DNA from: Litoreibacter arenae DSM 19593
GTDB lineage: Bacteria; Pseudomonadota; Alphaproteobacteria; Rhodobacterales; Rhodobacteraceae
NCBI RefSeq assembly: GCF_000442275.2
Contig: NZ_KE557306.1
Location: 723,599 to 787,598, forward strand
Reading direction: 5' to 3'
Length of the DNA: 64,000 nucleotides
Made by a program: the position numbers and the translations under genes. Shown here piece after piece: positions 9,232-18,325 of the stretch. Numbering within the stretch: the first letter of the stretch is position 1; each line of letters starts with the position of its first letter. The notes beneath the pieces are model-generated. The model ran no database searches, had not been told where the DNA came from, and saw only the letters and a list, made by a program, of their open reading frames with translations.

Positions 9232-11682
9232 ATGAAACGCGTCATGTTCCTGCGCGCGCTGCTTGTCGCGCTGACCTTGTGCTTTGCCGTGGTTTCAGGG
9301 CAGGGGCCTGCGCTGTCGCAGGTCACCACGACCGAGACCGGCGCGCCCGATTACGAGGTATGGGAGCGTGACGCCACCCGCGCGACCGAAGTGCTGGACA
9401 CCAACCGCGTCTCGATCGAAGGGCTGCAATCGCTGCGTGAGCAGCTTGCGAAATGGCGCGACCTGTTCTTGCGCAGACAAAACGTCAACAAGGACCAGAT
9501 CGCAACGCTGAAAAACCAGATCGACGTGCTGGGGCCTACGCCCGCTGAGGGGGAGAGCGAGTCCGAGGATATCGCCAGCAGACGCACTGCTTTGAACAAG
9601 AACCTGGAGCAGCTCACCGCACCGATCCGACGCGCGGAAGAGGCATATACCCGCGCCGACGGCCTCATTGCGCGGCTTGACGGGATCGTGCGTGATCGTC
9701 AGGCGAACCAGTTTCTGGAACTGAACCCGTCACCGCTGAATCCGGGGCTTTGGCCCGACACCATCAGATCTGTCCGCGACATCTGGGGAACCGTGACGGC
9801 TGAGATAAGAAACAGCCAGGAGTCAGCGCTGCAATCCGCCGCCCTGAAGGCGAATTTGCCGCTGATCATCGCGCTGTTGGTGGCTGGTCTGGCTCTGGTC
9901 CTGCGGAGCGGCGCGTGGGTGGAACGTGGCCTTGCCGCCCTGAGTGACAGTCGCCACGCCAGCAAGGCGCGTGTGCGTGTCGGGGTGGTTCTTGTCTCAC
10001 TGGTGGCACTTGTGCTGCCGATCATCGGCCTGATGTTGCTGTTCATCGCGGCTGACAAAAGCCAGTTGACCGGCCCGGCCGGACAGGCGGTTCTTGACGC
10101 GCTCTCTGCCATTGTCATTATCATTTACGTCGCCCGCTGGCTGGGTCGTCAGGTCGCGCCACCGACCTATCCGCCGCAACCCTTGCTGACGCTCTCCGAT
10201 GGCCAATCCTTGCAGATGCGGGTCGCAATCAATCTCGCGGGTTTGTCTATTGCCGCAGATGCCGCGATTTCAGAGCTGTTGGATGCGGGCCTTTTGTCCG
10301 AGACCGCCGCGTCGGTCGTGGGGTTGCCGGTCATCGTGCTGGCGGGGCTGTTCATGTACCGCATCGCACAACTTCTGGTTGCGTCGGCCAAGGCGGCGCG
10401 GGCGCAGGCCATCGCGGACGCCCAGTCAGCGGACGAGCCGCAGCCGACGCAGGATAGCCCATCGGGCGTCGTCCTGCGCTTTCTGGGCCGCGCCGCGCGG
10501 GTGATCGCCGTCACCGGCCCGCTGCTGGCTGCCATCGGCTACACCTTCGCAGGCAACTCACTGATCTATTCCAGCTACCTGACGCTGGCGCTGATGGCGG
10601 TTGTGGCGATCCTTCAGCGGCTGGTGCGCGACGTCTACGCCATGATCCGGGGCGAAGAGGCCGGGTCGAACGGGCTGATCCCAGTGCTGATCGGCTTCGT
10701 GCTGGTCCTGTGCGCCATACCGCTACTGGCGTTGATCTGGGGCGCACGCACCACCGACCTGAGCGAAGCGTGGAAAATCGTCTCGGCAGGCGTGCAACTG
10801 GGCGACAGCCGCATTTCGCCTGTGGATTTCCTCAAGTTCGCGATCATATTTGTCATTGGCTACGGGCTGACACGCCTGTTCCAAGGCTCGCTGAAAACCC
10901 AAATCCTGCCACGCACCGATCTGGACACCGGCGGGCGCAATGCCGTCGTGGCGGGCACCGGCTATGTCGGCATATTCCTTGCGGCGCTGATCGCCATCAC
11001 CAGCGCAGGCATCGACCTGTCGTCACTGGCCATCGTTGCGGGTGCGCTGTCGGTCGGTATCGGTTTCGGCCTGCAAACCATCGTGTCGAACTTCGTCTCG
11101 GGCATCATCTTGTTGATCGAGCGCCCGATATCCGAGGGCGACTGGATTGAGGTCGGCGGCACCATGGGCGTGGTGCGCGACATCTCTGTGCGGGCGACGC
11201 GGGTGGAGACCTTCGACCGCCGCGACGTGATCGTGCCCAACGCGGACCTGATCTCCACCTCGGTGACGAACTGGACCAAGGGCAACCTGAACGGGCGGAT
11301 CATTCTGCCGGTGGGGGTCGCGTATGGCTCTGACACCAGACGGGTCGAGGCTATCCTGCGCGAGATCGCGGAGGCCGAGCCGCTGGTGATCCTGAACCCG
11401 CCGCCTGCCGTGATCTTCAGGGGATTTGGCGCCGACTCGCTGGATTTCGAAATCCGCGCGGTGCTGCGGGATGTGAACTACTCGCTCTCGGTGACGTCCG
11501 ACATCAACCACGCAATCGCCAAGCGTTTTGCCGAAGAAGGTTTGGAGATACCCTTCGCACAGCGCGACGTGTGGCTGCGCAATCCCGAGGCTCTGCAAGC
11601 CCCGCGCGCGGAAGAGCGGGACAAGCCTGCGGAGATGGCAGGACCGGAGCAACCGGACGATGCGGATGGGGCAAAGGCGTGA
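9232..11682 (+). CDS. Large mechanosensitive channel of the MscS family with DUF3772 periplasmic domain
   Basis: An 816-aa inner-membrane protein. A signal peptide (1-29) precedes a charged, coiled-coil-prone periplasmic region (about 35-190, DUF3772-like). About ten hydrophobic segments follow, then the MscS pore helix and beta domain: GALSVGIGFGLQTIVSNFVSGIILLIERPISEGDWIEVGG (roughly 603-642, glycine/alanine-rich pore helix), then a cytoplasmic domain ending in an acidic tail. It should open under hypo-osmotic membrane tension. The architecture resembles the large MscK/YbiO-like channels rather than MscS itself. It starts directly after the cysK stop. Confidence 0.88.
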   Translation: MKRVMFLRALLVALTLCFAVVSGQGPALSQVTTTETGAPDYEVWERDATRATEVLDTNRVSIEGLQSLREQLAKWRDLFLRRQNVNKDQIATLKNQIDVLGPTPAEGESESEDIASRRTALNKNLEQLTAPIRRAEEAYTRADGLIARLDGIVRDRQANQFLELNPSPLNPGLWPDTIRSVRDIWGTVTAEIRNSQESALQSAALKANLPLIIALLVAGLALVLRSGAWVERGLAALSDSRHASKARVRVGVVLVSLVALVLPIIGLMLLFIAADKSQLTGPAGQAVLDALSAIVIIIYVARWLGRQVAPPTYPPQPLLTLSDGQSLQMRVAINLAGLSIAADAAISELLDAGLLSETAASVVGLPVIVLAGLFMYRIAQLLVASAKAARAQAIADAQSADEPQPTQDSPSGVVLRFLGRAARVIAVTGPLLAAIGYTFAGNSLIYSSYLTLALMAVVAILQRLVRDVYAMIRGEEAGSNGLIPVLIGFVLVLCAIPLLALIWGARTTDLSEAWKIVSAGVQLGDSRISPVDFLKFAIIFVIGYGLTRLFQGSLKTQILPRTDLDTGGRNAVVAGTGYVGIFLAALIAITSAGIDLSSLAIVAGALSVGIGFGLQTIVSNFVSGIILLIERPISEGDWIEVGGTMGVVRDISVRATRVETFDRRDVIVPNADLISTSVTNWTKGNLNGRIILPVGVAYGSDTRRVEAILREIAEAEPLVILNPPPAVIFRGFGADSLDFEIRAVLRDVNYSLSVTSDINHAIAKRFAEEGLEIPFAQRDVWLRNPEALQAPRAEERDKPAEMAGPEQPDDADGAKA

Positions 11683-12392
11683 GCTTGCTGTTCCGCGACG
11701 ACGCTTATTTGCAGGAAGCCCACGCCAAGGTGGTCGACGTGACCGACGCCGGTGTGGTTCTGGACCGGTCGCAGTTCTATCCGACCGGCGGCGGCCAGCC
11801 CGGCGATACGGGGCGGCTGGACTGGGACGGCGGGTCTTGTGTGATCGTCGATGCCCGCAAGGGGCAGGGCCAACAGGTCATGTTGATCCCCGACGCCGGA
11901 GCGGCGTGGCCGCAGGTCGGGACAGAGGTCACCCAAACACTCGACTGGGCGCGGCGTCATGCGCATATGCGCGTGCATACCGCGCTGCATCTGTTGTCGG
12001 TGGTGATCCCGCTGGGCGTCACCGGCGGGCAGATCGGGGCGGAGAAGGGGCGGCTTGATTTCGACATGGCGGAGCCACCCGAGGACAAAGCCGCCCTTGA
12101 AGACGCGCTTAACGCATTGATCGCCCGTGACCTGACCGTGTCGGAGCAGTGGATCACCGACGCGGAGCTGGAGGCCAATCCGGGGCTGGTCAAGACCATG
12201 TCGGTGCAGCCGCCCAAGGGGGCGGGCCGCGTGCGGCTGGTGCGGATCGGCACCGGGAAGGAGCAGATCGACCTGCAACCCTGCGGCGGCACCCATGTGG
12301 CCCGCACCGCCGAGATCGGCCGCGTCCGGATCGGCAAGATCGAAAACAAGGGCCGCAACAACAGGCGCGTGAACCTGCATCTCGACGCCTGA
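11679..12392 (+). CDS. AlaX-type alanyl-tRNA editing hydrolase
   Basis: Start GTG at 11679 overlapping the channel gene's TGA (GTGA), chosen over an in-frame codon at 11571; 237 aa. The zinc site of AlaRS/ThrRS editing domains is present: H100-x3-H104 in HTALH and C202-GGT-H206. The N-terminal SQFYPTGGGQPGDTG strand is the AlaX signature. It hydrolyses Ser-tRNA(Ala) or Gly-tRNA(Ala) mischarged by AlaRS; no aminoacylation domain is present. It is the last gene before tRNA-Ser and the integrated element. Confidence 0.9.
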   Translation: MSLLFRDDAYLQEAHAKVVDVTDAGVVLDRSQFYPTGGGQPGDTGRLDWDGGSCVIVDARKGQGQQVMLIPDAGAAWPQVGTEVTQTLDWARRHAHMRVHTALHLLSVVIPLGVTGGQIGAEKGRLDFDMAEPPEDKAALEDALNALIARDLTVSEQWITDAELEANPGLVKTMSVQPPKGAGRVRLVRIGTGKEQIDLQPCGGTHVARTAEIGRVRIGKIENKGRNNRRVNLHLDA

Positions 12393-12487
12393 GACGCGGC
12401 CTCGCCGCCACGCCCGCGAGATCAGACGGAAAAGAGCGGATTTGCCCCTTGCGCTTCCCCCGTGCTTTTGGCTAAACCCTGCGCCAC

Positions 12488-12577
12488 GGACAGGTGGCCG
12501 AGTGGTCGAAGGCGCACGCCTGGAAAGTGTGTAGGCGGGAGACCGTCTCCAGGGTTCGAATCCCTGTCTGTCCGCCA
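12488..12577 (+). tRNA. tRNA-Ser(GGA)
   Basis: A 90-nt tRNA including an encoded CCA. The acceptor GGACAGG pairs with TCTGTCC (one G-U). The anticodon stem CACGC/GTGTG encloses loop CTGGAAA, giving anticodon GGA for serine UCC/UCU codons. A long variable arm and a normal GGTTCGAATCC T-arm are present. The 3' end is the attachment site of the 23.4-kb element that follows; the gene is kept intact at the left junction. Confidence 0.97.
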
Positions 12578-12587
12578 CCACCCCATT
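12564..12587 (+). repeat. attL: 24-bp direct repeat inside tRNA-Ser 3' end
   Basis: Begins in the T-arm 3' strand (CTGTCTG...), covers the tRNA 3' end with CCA and runs ten bases beyond. It is identical to 35964-35987. It marks the left crossover region of the island. Confidence 0.92.
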
Positions 12588-12701
12588 TTTTTAAGTTTGA
12601 ACGGGTCGCTTTGAGTGGCCATTTTTGTTTGTTTTTAAGGCTATAGCGGCTCTTATCGTTTTGGTTGAGTTGCTTTCGATAACGCCTATATTCGTTCCTT
12701 G

Positions 12702-12721
12702 AGTGGTATGAATAGTGGTAT
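12702..12721 (+). repeat. Left tandem AGTGGTAT arm-type site
   Basis: Two AGTGGTAT copies spaced 12 bp apart, just before the integrase start. The same 20-base block, 19 of 20 identical and in the same orientation, occurs at 35882-35901 near the right end. The paired position next to both att sites suggests binding sites for the integrase or a directionality factor; this is inference. Confidence 0.6.
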
Positions 12722-12727
12722 TTTGAA

Positions 12728-13933
12728 ATGGCCTTAACCGGAAAGCTGACAAAGAAGCTGGTCGAGAACCTTGGCGCGGGACGTCACGGCGATGGCGGCG
12801 GGCTTTATCTCGTTGTTGATCCCTCCGGTGCGCGGCGCTGGATTGTCCGCGTGGTTGTCAAAGGCCAAAAGAACAAGAAGGGCGCGCCCCTGCGCACCGA
12901 CTTCGGATTAGGCGGCGCTGATTTGGTGACGATCAATCAAGCCCGCGAGAGGGCGCTGGAATATCGCCGCATGGCAAAGCAGGGCCTGAATCCGCGTTTT
13001 AACGACCAACGCGAAATCCCGACGTTTGAGGAGTTCGCCCAGCAAGTCCACATCGACCGGATGCCGATTTGGAAGAATGCCAAGCATGGCCAGCAATGGA
13101 TCAACACCTTGCGCGACTATGCCTTCCCCAAGATCGGGCGGATGCCCGTTGATAGTATCGACCAGCCCGAAATTCTGATGTGCCTGTCTCCGATCTGGAC
13201 CGAGAAGCATGAAACCGCGCGGCGCTTGGCCCAACGGATCAAGACGGTGCTGGACGTGGCCAAGTCCAAAGGCCTGCGCTCTGGCGAGAACCCTGTCACG
13301 GCGATAAAGGAGGGTAAGGTTCTGCCCAAGGTCGTGGCCAAGCCAAAACACCACAAGGCGATGCACTGGCAGGACGTGCCAGCCTTCTATGCGGAATTGC
13401 GGGGGCGGAATGCAATGGCGGCGAAGGCGCTTATGTTCACCTGCTTGACCGGAAGCCGCACCGGCGAGGTGTTAGGGATGCGTTGGGAAGAGCTGGACCT
13501 TGAGGCCCGTGTCTGGACCTGTCCGGCGGAACGGATGAAAACGGGCGACGATCACCGCGTTCCTTTGACCGATGAAATGCTGGCAATCCTTGAGCCGTTG
13601 CGGAGGATGGAGTCCGAAGTCGTCTTTGAAGGACAAAAACGCCACAAGCCCTTGTCCAATATGTCGATGCTGATGCTCTTGCGCCGAATGGAGGTCGAGG
13701 GCGTCACGGTTCACGGATTCCGCTCAACCTTCCGGGATTGGGCGTCAGAGGTCGCAAACGCGCCGCGTGAGGTGGCGGAAATGAGTTTGGCGCATAAGGT
13801 AGGGTCAGATGTGGAGCGCGCCTATGCGCGGTCTGATTTGCTGGACAAGCGGCGAATACTGATGGAGCGGTGGTCTGCGTTTGTATCAGGACGAAATAGC
13901 AAGATAGTGCATTTGCGCGGTGATGCACTCTGA
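12728..13933 (+). CDS. int: P4-type tyrosine-recombinase integrase of the island
   Basis: A 401-aa integrase. An N-terminal arm-binding DUF4102-like domain (about 1-85, with [19 protein letters not shown]), a SAM-like core-binding domain (about 100-195) and a C-terminal catalytic domain. The catalytic set is complete: R244 (TGSRTGEV), H329-x2-R332 ([10 protein letters not shown]), H356 (LAHKVG) and Y366 (AYARSD). It lies 141 bases inside attL and reads away from the tRNA, the usual arrangement for tRNA-targeting islands. Intact, so the island may still be able to excise. Confidence 0.93.
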   Translation: MALTGKLTKKLVENLGAGRHGDGGGLYLVVDPSGARRWIVRVVVKGQKNKKGAPLRTDFGLGGADLVTINQARERALEYRRMAKQGLNPRFNDQREIPTFEEFAQQVHIDRMPIWKNAKHGQQWINTLRDYAFPKIGRMPVDSIDQPEILMCLSPIWTEKHETARRLAQRIKTVLDVAKSKGLRSGENPVTAIKEGKVLPKVVAKPKHHKAMHWQDVPAFYAELRGRNAMAAKALMFTCLTGSRTGEVLGMRWEELDLEARVWTCPAERMKTGDDHRVPLTDEMLAILEPLRRMESEVVFEGQKRHKPLSNMSMLMLLRRMEVEGVTVHGFRSTFRDWASEVANAPREVAEMSLAHKVGSDVERAYARSDLLDKRRILMERWSAFVSGRNSKIVHLRGDAL

Positions 13934-14048
13934 AAGTTTTTTGATAGAAAGGTCAGCATACTCGTACCTTTTAATCGCCAAGAAGAAGCGAACAAAACCG
14001 AAACAAATTGCTTGATCTGGCAAAAGGTCACCTTCATACTACCTTTTT

Positions 14049-14846
14049 ATGGACGATACAGAACGAAACGACAGACTTCGCGAAATAGTTAACCGATTTT
14101 TTCCAGCAGAACCTATGGGTCTATTGGGAATGTTTGGGCCGCCGTTTGACACTTCAAAGCCGAATTTCCACGACAGTAAGTCTGATTTTCTTGAGGAAAA
14201 GATACTGGTCGAGGAGGCATTAAAAGCCGCAAACCAGCTATCGAGATTTCTTGTCTCAGCGGCTGTAGAAGATACAGCCGACCATGATGTTACAAATCGC
14301 ATAGCAAAGTGCGTTGACGCTACAGTTCGTCAGAATCGTTCTGGAAGCGGAATTTCTGATCTAGCCGACATGATGAGGAACAATGCGTCGGATTTGGGAG
14401 CCTGTTGGATAATGGCGTTTCAAATTTATGACGTCATCGAGGGGCTATCTAAGCGAAAACAAGAGCTTATAGATCAAGAAGTGAACTTTTGGAATGTGAG
14501 TTCTCGACCTCCAAATCACTATGCGAGGGCCATAGCATTGCGATTTGCCCGTCTGATAGCCAAGAATACCGGTGAGAAGCCAACGTTCGGAACGAGCAAG
14601 GACGGCGGGCATCCGTCTACTGATTTTGGCCGAGCTTTGGAGGAGGTGTTTGAACTCCTCGGAATAACGGCTCAAGTCAAGAACCCTGCGGTTTGGGCCA
14701 TAGGTCAGCTGACTGAAGAAGACTGCACGAGAGAGGTTCGAAATTCTCTAAGAAACCCTTCCGGTGGCTTGGCGATGGCACGAGGGGTACACCCTGATTT
14801 GCTTGCTAACTTGGCGGCGGGGCGGGCAAAAGGCGAAGAGTCTTAG
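14049..14846 (+). CDS. Unknown protein, low-GC island gene
   Basis: 265 aa, not recognised as any family. The protein is mostly helical in appearance, soluble, with no signal peptide or membrane segment and no metal or nucleotide motif that I can point to. Features: an early PAEPMGLLGMFGPPFD stretch, a central WIMAFQIYDVIEGLSKRKQEL helix, and a C-terminal half with SRPPNHYARAIALRFARL. Base composition and codon use are clearly more AT-rich than in the integrase upstream. No good RBS is seen before the ATG (a T-run precedes it). It stands alone between the integrase and the HTH pair, a position often taken by accessory or defence genes; no function is claimed. Confidence 0.65.
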   Translation: MDDTERNDRLREIVNRFFPAEPMGLLGMFGPPFDTSKPNFHDSKSDFLEEKILVEEALKAANQLSRFLVSAAVEDTADHDVTNRIAKCVDATVRQNRSGSGISDLADMMRNNASDLGACWIMAFQIYDVIEGLSKRKQELIDQEVNFWNVSSRPPNHYARAIALRFARLIAKNTGEKPTFGTSKDGGHPSTDFGRALEEVFELLGITAQVKNPAVWAIGQLTEEDCTREVRNSLRNPSGGLAMARGVHPDLLANLAAGRAKGEES

Positions 14847-14943
14847 CCCTTTCCTTCTGTGGTTTTTGGTATTTCCTTGAGTATTTTCAAAGTCGTTTCG
14901 GTGCGCCTTGTTGGTCCCACATCGACCGAAAAGGAAAGCTAAC

Positions 14944-15153
14944 ATGGCAAACATATTCGTGCAAAACCGTAACTACGTTCTCGGCGACCAAGAACTCAAC
15001 CTCATTGGCGACCGCGACAAGCTGGCCCAATGGAGGCACAAGGGTATGGGGCCAGCCTTCTATCGCTTGGGCCGCAAGATCATCTACAAAGGCGCTGACC
15101 TTAATGCTTGGGTCGAAGCCAACCGGGTTGATCCGGGACAGGGGCAAGGCTGA
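14944..15153 (+). CDS. Small AlpA/MerR-like HTH protein, excisionase candidate
   Basis: 69 aa starting at 14944 (MANIFVQNRNYVLGD), chosen because AAAGGAA lies nine bases before it. The sequence holds a short winged-HTH of the AlpA/HTH_17 kind: two helices, then FYRLGRKIIYKGADLNAWVEANR, the wing plus last helix typical of excisionase-like DNA-binding proteins. The stop overlaps the next start (TGATG). Such proteins act as recombination directionality factors or as activators of the integrase; which applies is not shown. Confidence 0.7.
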   Translation: MANIFVQNRNYVLGDQELNLIGDRDKLAQWRHKGMGPAFYRLGRKIIYKGADLNAWVEANRVDPGQGQG

Positions 15154-15572
15154 TGCCGAAGCGCGTATCTACGCGCAGGATCAAGGCGAACCGTCACTAT
15201 CAATATGATGAAGCTGCGGAGGCATTGGAACTCACCTATCAGACCCTGCGGTCATGGCGGGCAAAGGGTCTGCCCGTGATGACCGGCGGACGCCCCCACC
15301 TTATCCTTGGGGAAGATTTAATAGCCTTCGTCAAAGCGCAGCAAAGGCCACGTTTAAAGATGGCTCCGGACCAGCTTCGGTGTCTCAAATGCGGACCAAC
15401 ACGCGCCTTGGACCGGGTGGTTTTCTACACGGCATATACGCCTCAACGGGGGCAGTTGGAGGCGGTGTGCGAGGTCTGTGAGGGGCCGTCCTTTCGCTTC
15501 GCAGGGGCAAGCAGCCTCGCCGAGATGGCGCAGTTCTTCGAGATCGTCAGAAACAACCCCTCGCAAGGTTAA
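15153..15572 (+). CDS. HTH protein with C-terminal four-cysteine zinc ribbon
   Basis: 139 aa. Residues about 15-63 form a MerR/HTH_17-like domain (YDEAAEALELTYQTLRSWRAKGLPV, then GRPHLILGEDLIAFVKAQ). Residues 77-109 carry C77-x2-C80 and C106-x2-C109, a zinc-ribbon arrangement. Translationally coupled to the small HTH gene upstream (TGATG) and followed by a recombinase gene after 86 bases. Probably a DNA-binding accessory factor of the recombinase or element; not recognised as a named family. Confidence 0.65.
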   Translation: MPKRVSTRRIKANRHYQYDEAAEALELTYQTLRSWRAKGLPVMTGGRPHLILGEDLIAFVKAQQRPRLKMAPDQLRCLKCGPTRALDRVVFYTAYTPQRGQLEAVCEVCEGPSFRFAGASSLAEMAQFFEIVRNNPSQG

Positions 15573-15658
15573 AGGAACCCCTCAAACCTAGCTTAAAACA
15601 TCATTTCAGATGATCTCGGAAACTGCCCTAAATTCAAAGCAAAAATGGAGCCAAACAC

Positions 15659-16681
15659 ATGGCCAAACGTGTCGAGCAGAATGAACGTACGAAGCGCGAC
15701 TATATCTTCTTTCTAGAAGAGACCGAAGGGCTGGACGAGAAGTCCACGGACAAGGTCTTGGCGGCGATCCTCAAGTTTGAGGAGAGCACCGGTTTCAAGC
15801 CCTTCACCAAGTTCCATATCGAGCAGGCGGCACGCTTCAAGCGTGACCTCAACCGCGCCAAAAACCCGCGAACGGGAAAGCCGCTGTCTCATGCGACCAT
15901 CGACGCGACGCTGGCATTGGTGCGCAAATTCTTCACTTGGCTGGCGGGTCGCAATGGATACCGCTCCAAGTTCACCTATAGCGATGCGGCTTACTTTAAG
16001 AATAACCGCAAGAATGCCCGCATTGCCCATGCGCAGCGCGATGTGCCTTACTCCTCAATGAAAGCCGCGCTCCACGCATTTCAAGCCATGCCAAACAGTA
16101 CTGAGACCCAGAGGCGCGACAAGGCGCTCTTTGCCTTTCTGATGCTCACAGGGGCGCGGATCGGAGCGGTCGCTACGCTCAAGCTGAAACATGTGAACCT
16201 GACCGAATGTCATGTGCGCCAAGATTCCCGTGAAGTGGCCACGAAGAACTCGAAGGACATCGACACTTGGTTCTTTCCCGTGGACGCTGCATATCAGGAA
16301 TGCTTCACGGCATGGCTGAACTTTCTCAAAAACGAGAAGTTCTTTGGGCCGGAGGATGCGCTTTTCCCCAAGGCTTTAGTGGGTATCAAAGAAGGCGAAG
16401 GCTTTGCCAACCTGGGCTTGTCGCGGGAGGGGTATTCTTCAACGGCGAACCTCAACAAGATCATCCGCACCGCCTTTGCCAATGTGCAGATGCCGGAATA
16501 CACTCCACATAGCTTCCGCAAGACGTTATTTCTCTATGGGGCAGAACGGTGCGAAACGCTTGAGGAGATAAAGGCGTGGTCGCGGAACTTGGGCCATGAG
16601 AACCTAGCAACGTCCTACAATTCCTACCTGCCAATGAGCCGTGAACGCCAACGGGAGATTCTGCAAAAGTTTCGAGGATAG
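15659..16681 (+). CDS. Second tyrosine recombinase
   Basis: 340 aa with a SAM-like N-terminal core-binding domain (about 1-105) and a catalytic domain with a complete set: R167 (TGARIGAV), beta-hairpin lysines K196/K199, H284-x2-R287 (HSFRKT), H313 (LGHENLATSY) and Y320 or Y323. GGAG lies nine bases before the ATG. It lacks the DUF4102 arm-binding domain of the island integrase and is not beside an obvious att pair, so its target is unknown. It stands directly upstream of hsdM, with the two HTH genes before it. It could belong to a nested element or be a resident recombinase of the restriction locus. Confidence 0.82.
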   Translation: MAKRVEQNERTKRDYIFFLEETEGLDEKSTDKVLAAILKFEESTGFKPFTKFHIEQAARFKRDLNRAKNPRTGKPLSHATIDATLALVRKFFTWLAGRNGYRSKFTYSDAAYFKNNRKNARIAHAQRDVPYSSMKAALHAFQAMPNSTETQRRDKALFAFLMLTGARIGAVATLKLKHVNLTECHVRQDSREVATKNSKDIDTWFFPVDAAYQECFTAWLNFLKNEKFFGPEDALFPKALVGIKEGEGFANLGLSREGYSSTANLNKIIRTAFANVQMPEYTPHSFRKTLFLYGAERCETLEEIKAWSRNLGHENLATSYNSYLPMSRERQREILQKFRG

Positions 16682-16768
16682 CCACTGCGCAGTTTCTGCT
16701 CGGGTTTTGCCTTTCCCATCCCGCCCCAATCCTGCATCAATACGAAAAGCAGTTTTTGAAAGTTCTCC

Positions 16769-18325
16769 ATGACCGACGAGCAGAAGAAGAAGCTGGAGCA
16801 AAAGCTCTGGGACATTGCCAACACCTTGCGCGGCAAGATGAACGCGGACGAGTTTCGCGACTACATCCTTGGCTTCATTTTCTACAAATACCTGTCCGAA
16901 CGCCTCTACATCTATGCCAATTCGATCCTGAGCACGGATGGCTTAGACTTTGCGGAAGTGGATGAGGCCACAGATGATGGCAAAGCGATCCTTGAAGCCG
17001 TGGCCGAGGCGTCGATTGACGAATTGGGCTATTTCCTCAAACCGTCGGAATTGTTCAGCGCCGTCGCCAAACGTGGCAGCAAGCCGGGCAATTTTATCAT
17101 CGAAGACCTCGCGCGTATTCTCAACAACGTCGAGCGCTCAACCATGGGGACGGAGTCCGAGGACGACTTCGATGATCTGTTCTCGGACATGGACCTGACC
17201 TCGAACAAGCTGGGCCGCACCGAAGAGGCCAAGAACACCTTGATCGCCAAGGTTCTGACTCACCTTGATGAAATCGATTTCGAGCTTGAAAAGCAGGACA
17301 GCGACGTTCTGGGCGATGCTTATGAATACCTGATCGGGCAGTTTGCCAGCGGGGCAGGGAAGAAGGCGGGGGAGTTTTACACGCCGCAAGAGGTGTCCAC
17401 CATTCTGGCGCGCATCGTCACCACGGGAAAAACCCGCATTAAGAACGTCTATGACCCCACCTGTGGGTCTGGCTCCTTGCTGCTGCGCGTCGCCAAAGAG
17501 GTCGAGGTGGGCGATTTCAACGGGCAGGAAATGAACCGCACGACCTACAACCTTGCGCGGATGAATATGATCTTGCACGGGGTCCATTACCGTAACTTCG
17601 ACCTGAAACAAGAAGACACGCTGGAACACCCGCAACACGCGGACAAGCGGTTCGAGGCGGTTGTCGCCAACCCTCCGTTCTCTGCCAAGTGGTCGGCCAA
17701 TCCGCTGCTGCTGAATGACGACCGCTATAGCCAATACGGGCGGCTGGCTCCGGCCTCCAAGGCGGATTTCGCCTTTGTTCAGCACATGCTGCACCAGTTG
17801 GATGACAATGGCACGATGGCGGTGATCCTGCCCCATGGCGTGCTGTTTCGCGGCGCGGCGGAGGGGCATATCCGCGAATACATCATCAAGGAACGCAACT
17901 GGCTGGACGCGGTGATTGGCCTGCCTGCGAATATCTTTTACGGCACATCCATTCCGACCTGCATTCTGGTGTTCAAGAAATGCCGCGAACATCCCGAAGA
18001 TATCCTGTTCGTCGATGCCTCTACCTGTTTTGAAAAGGCCAAAAACCAGAACTATCTGCGGGTCGAGGACATCGCCAAGATCGTGGACACGTTTAGGGGC
18101 AGGGCGGTGGAGGAGCGGTTCTCGCACCGGGCGTCTTTGGCGGAGGTGGCCGAGAACGACTATAACCTCAACATCCCGCGCTATGTAGACACGTTCGAGC
18201 CGGAAGAGCCGATTGATCTGGCCAAGGTCGCGTCGGAGCTGAAGGCCAACGCCACAGGCATGGCCGAACTGGACGCGCAGATTGCGGGGTTCTGTGAAGA
18301 GCTTGGTATTGAGGTGCCGGTGTGA
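16769..18325 (+). CDS. hsdM: Type I restriction-modification methyltransferase subunit HsdM
   Basis: 518 aa, the length of EcoR124I-like (type IC) HsdM. An N-terminal helical HsdM_N domain (MTDEQKKKLEQKLWDIANTL...) is followed by a SAM-dependent N6-adenine methyltransferase domain: motif I DPTCGSG at about 229-235 and catalytic motif IV NPPF at 301-304. It methylates adenine at the site chosen by HsdS and forms the M2S core. The stop overlaps the GTG start of hsdS by four bases (GTGA). Confidence 0.95.
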   Translation: MTDEQKKKLEQKLWDIANTLRGKMNADEFRDYILGFIFYKYLSERLYIYANSILSTDGLDFAEVDEATDDGKAILEAVAEASIDELGYFLKPSELFSAVAKRGSKPGNFIIEDLARILNNVERSTMGTESEDDFDDLFSDMDLTSNKLGRTEEAKNTLIAKVLTHLDEIDFELEKQDSDVLGDAYEYLIGQFASGAGKKAGEFYTPQEVSTILARIVTTGKTRIKNVYDPTCGSGSLLLRVAKEVEVGDFNGQEMNRTTYNLARMNMILHGVHYRNFDLKQEDTLEHPQHADKRFEAVVANPPFSAKWSANPLLLNDDRYSQYGRLAPASKADFAFVQHMLHQLDDNGTMAVILPHGVLFRGAAEGHIREYIIKERNWLDAVIGLPANIFYGTSIPTCILVFKKCREHPEDILFVDASTCFEKAKNQNYLRVEDIAKIVDTFRGRAVEERFSHRASLAEVAENDYNLNIPRYVDTFEPEEPIDLAKVASELKANATGMAELDAQIAGFCEELGIEVPV

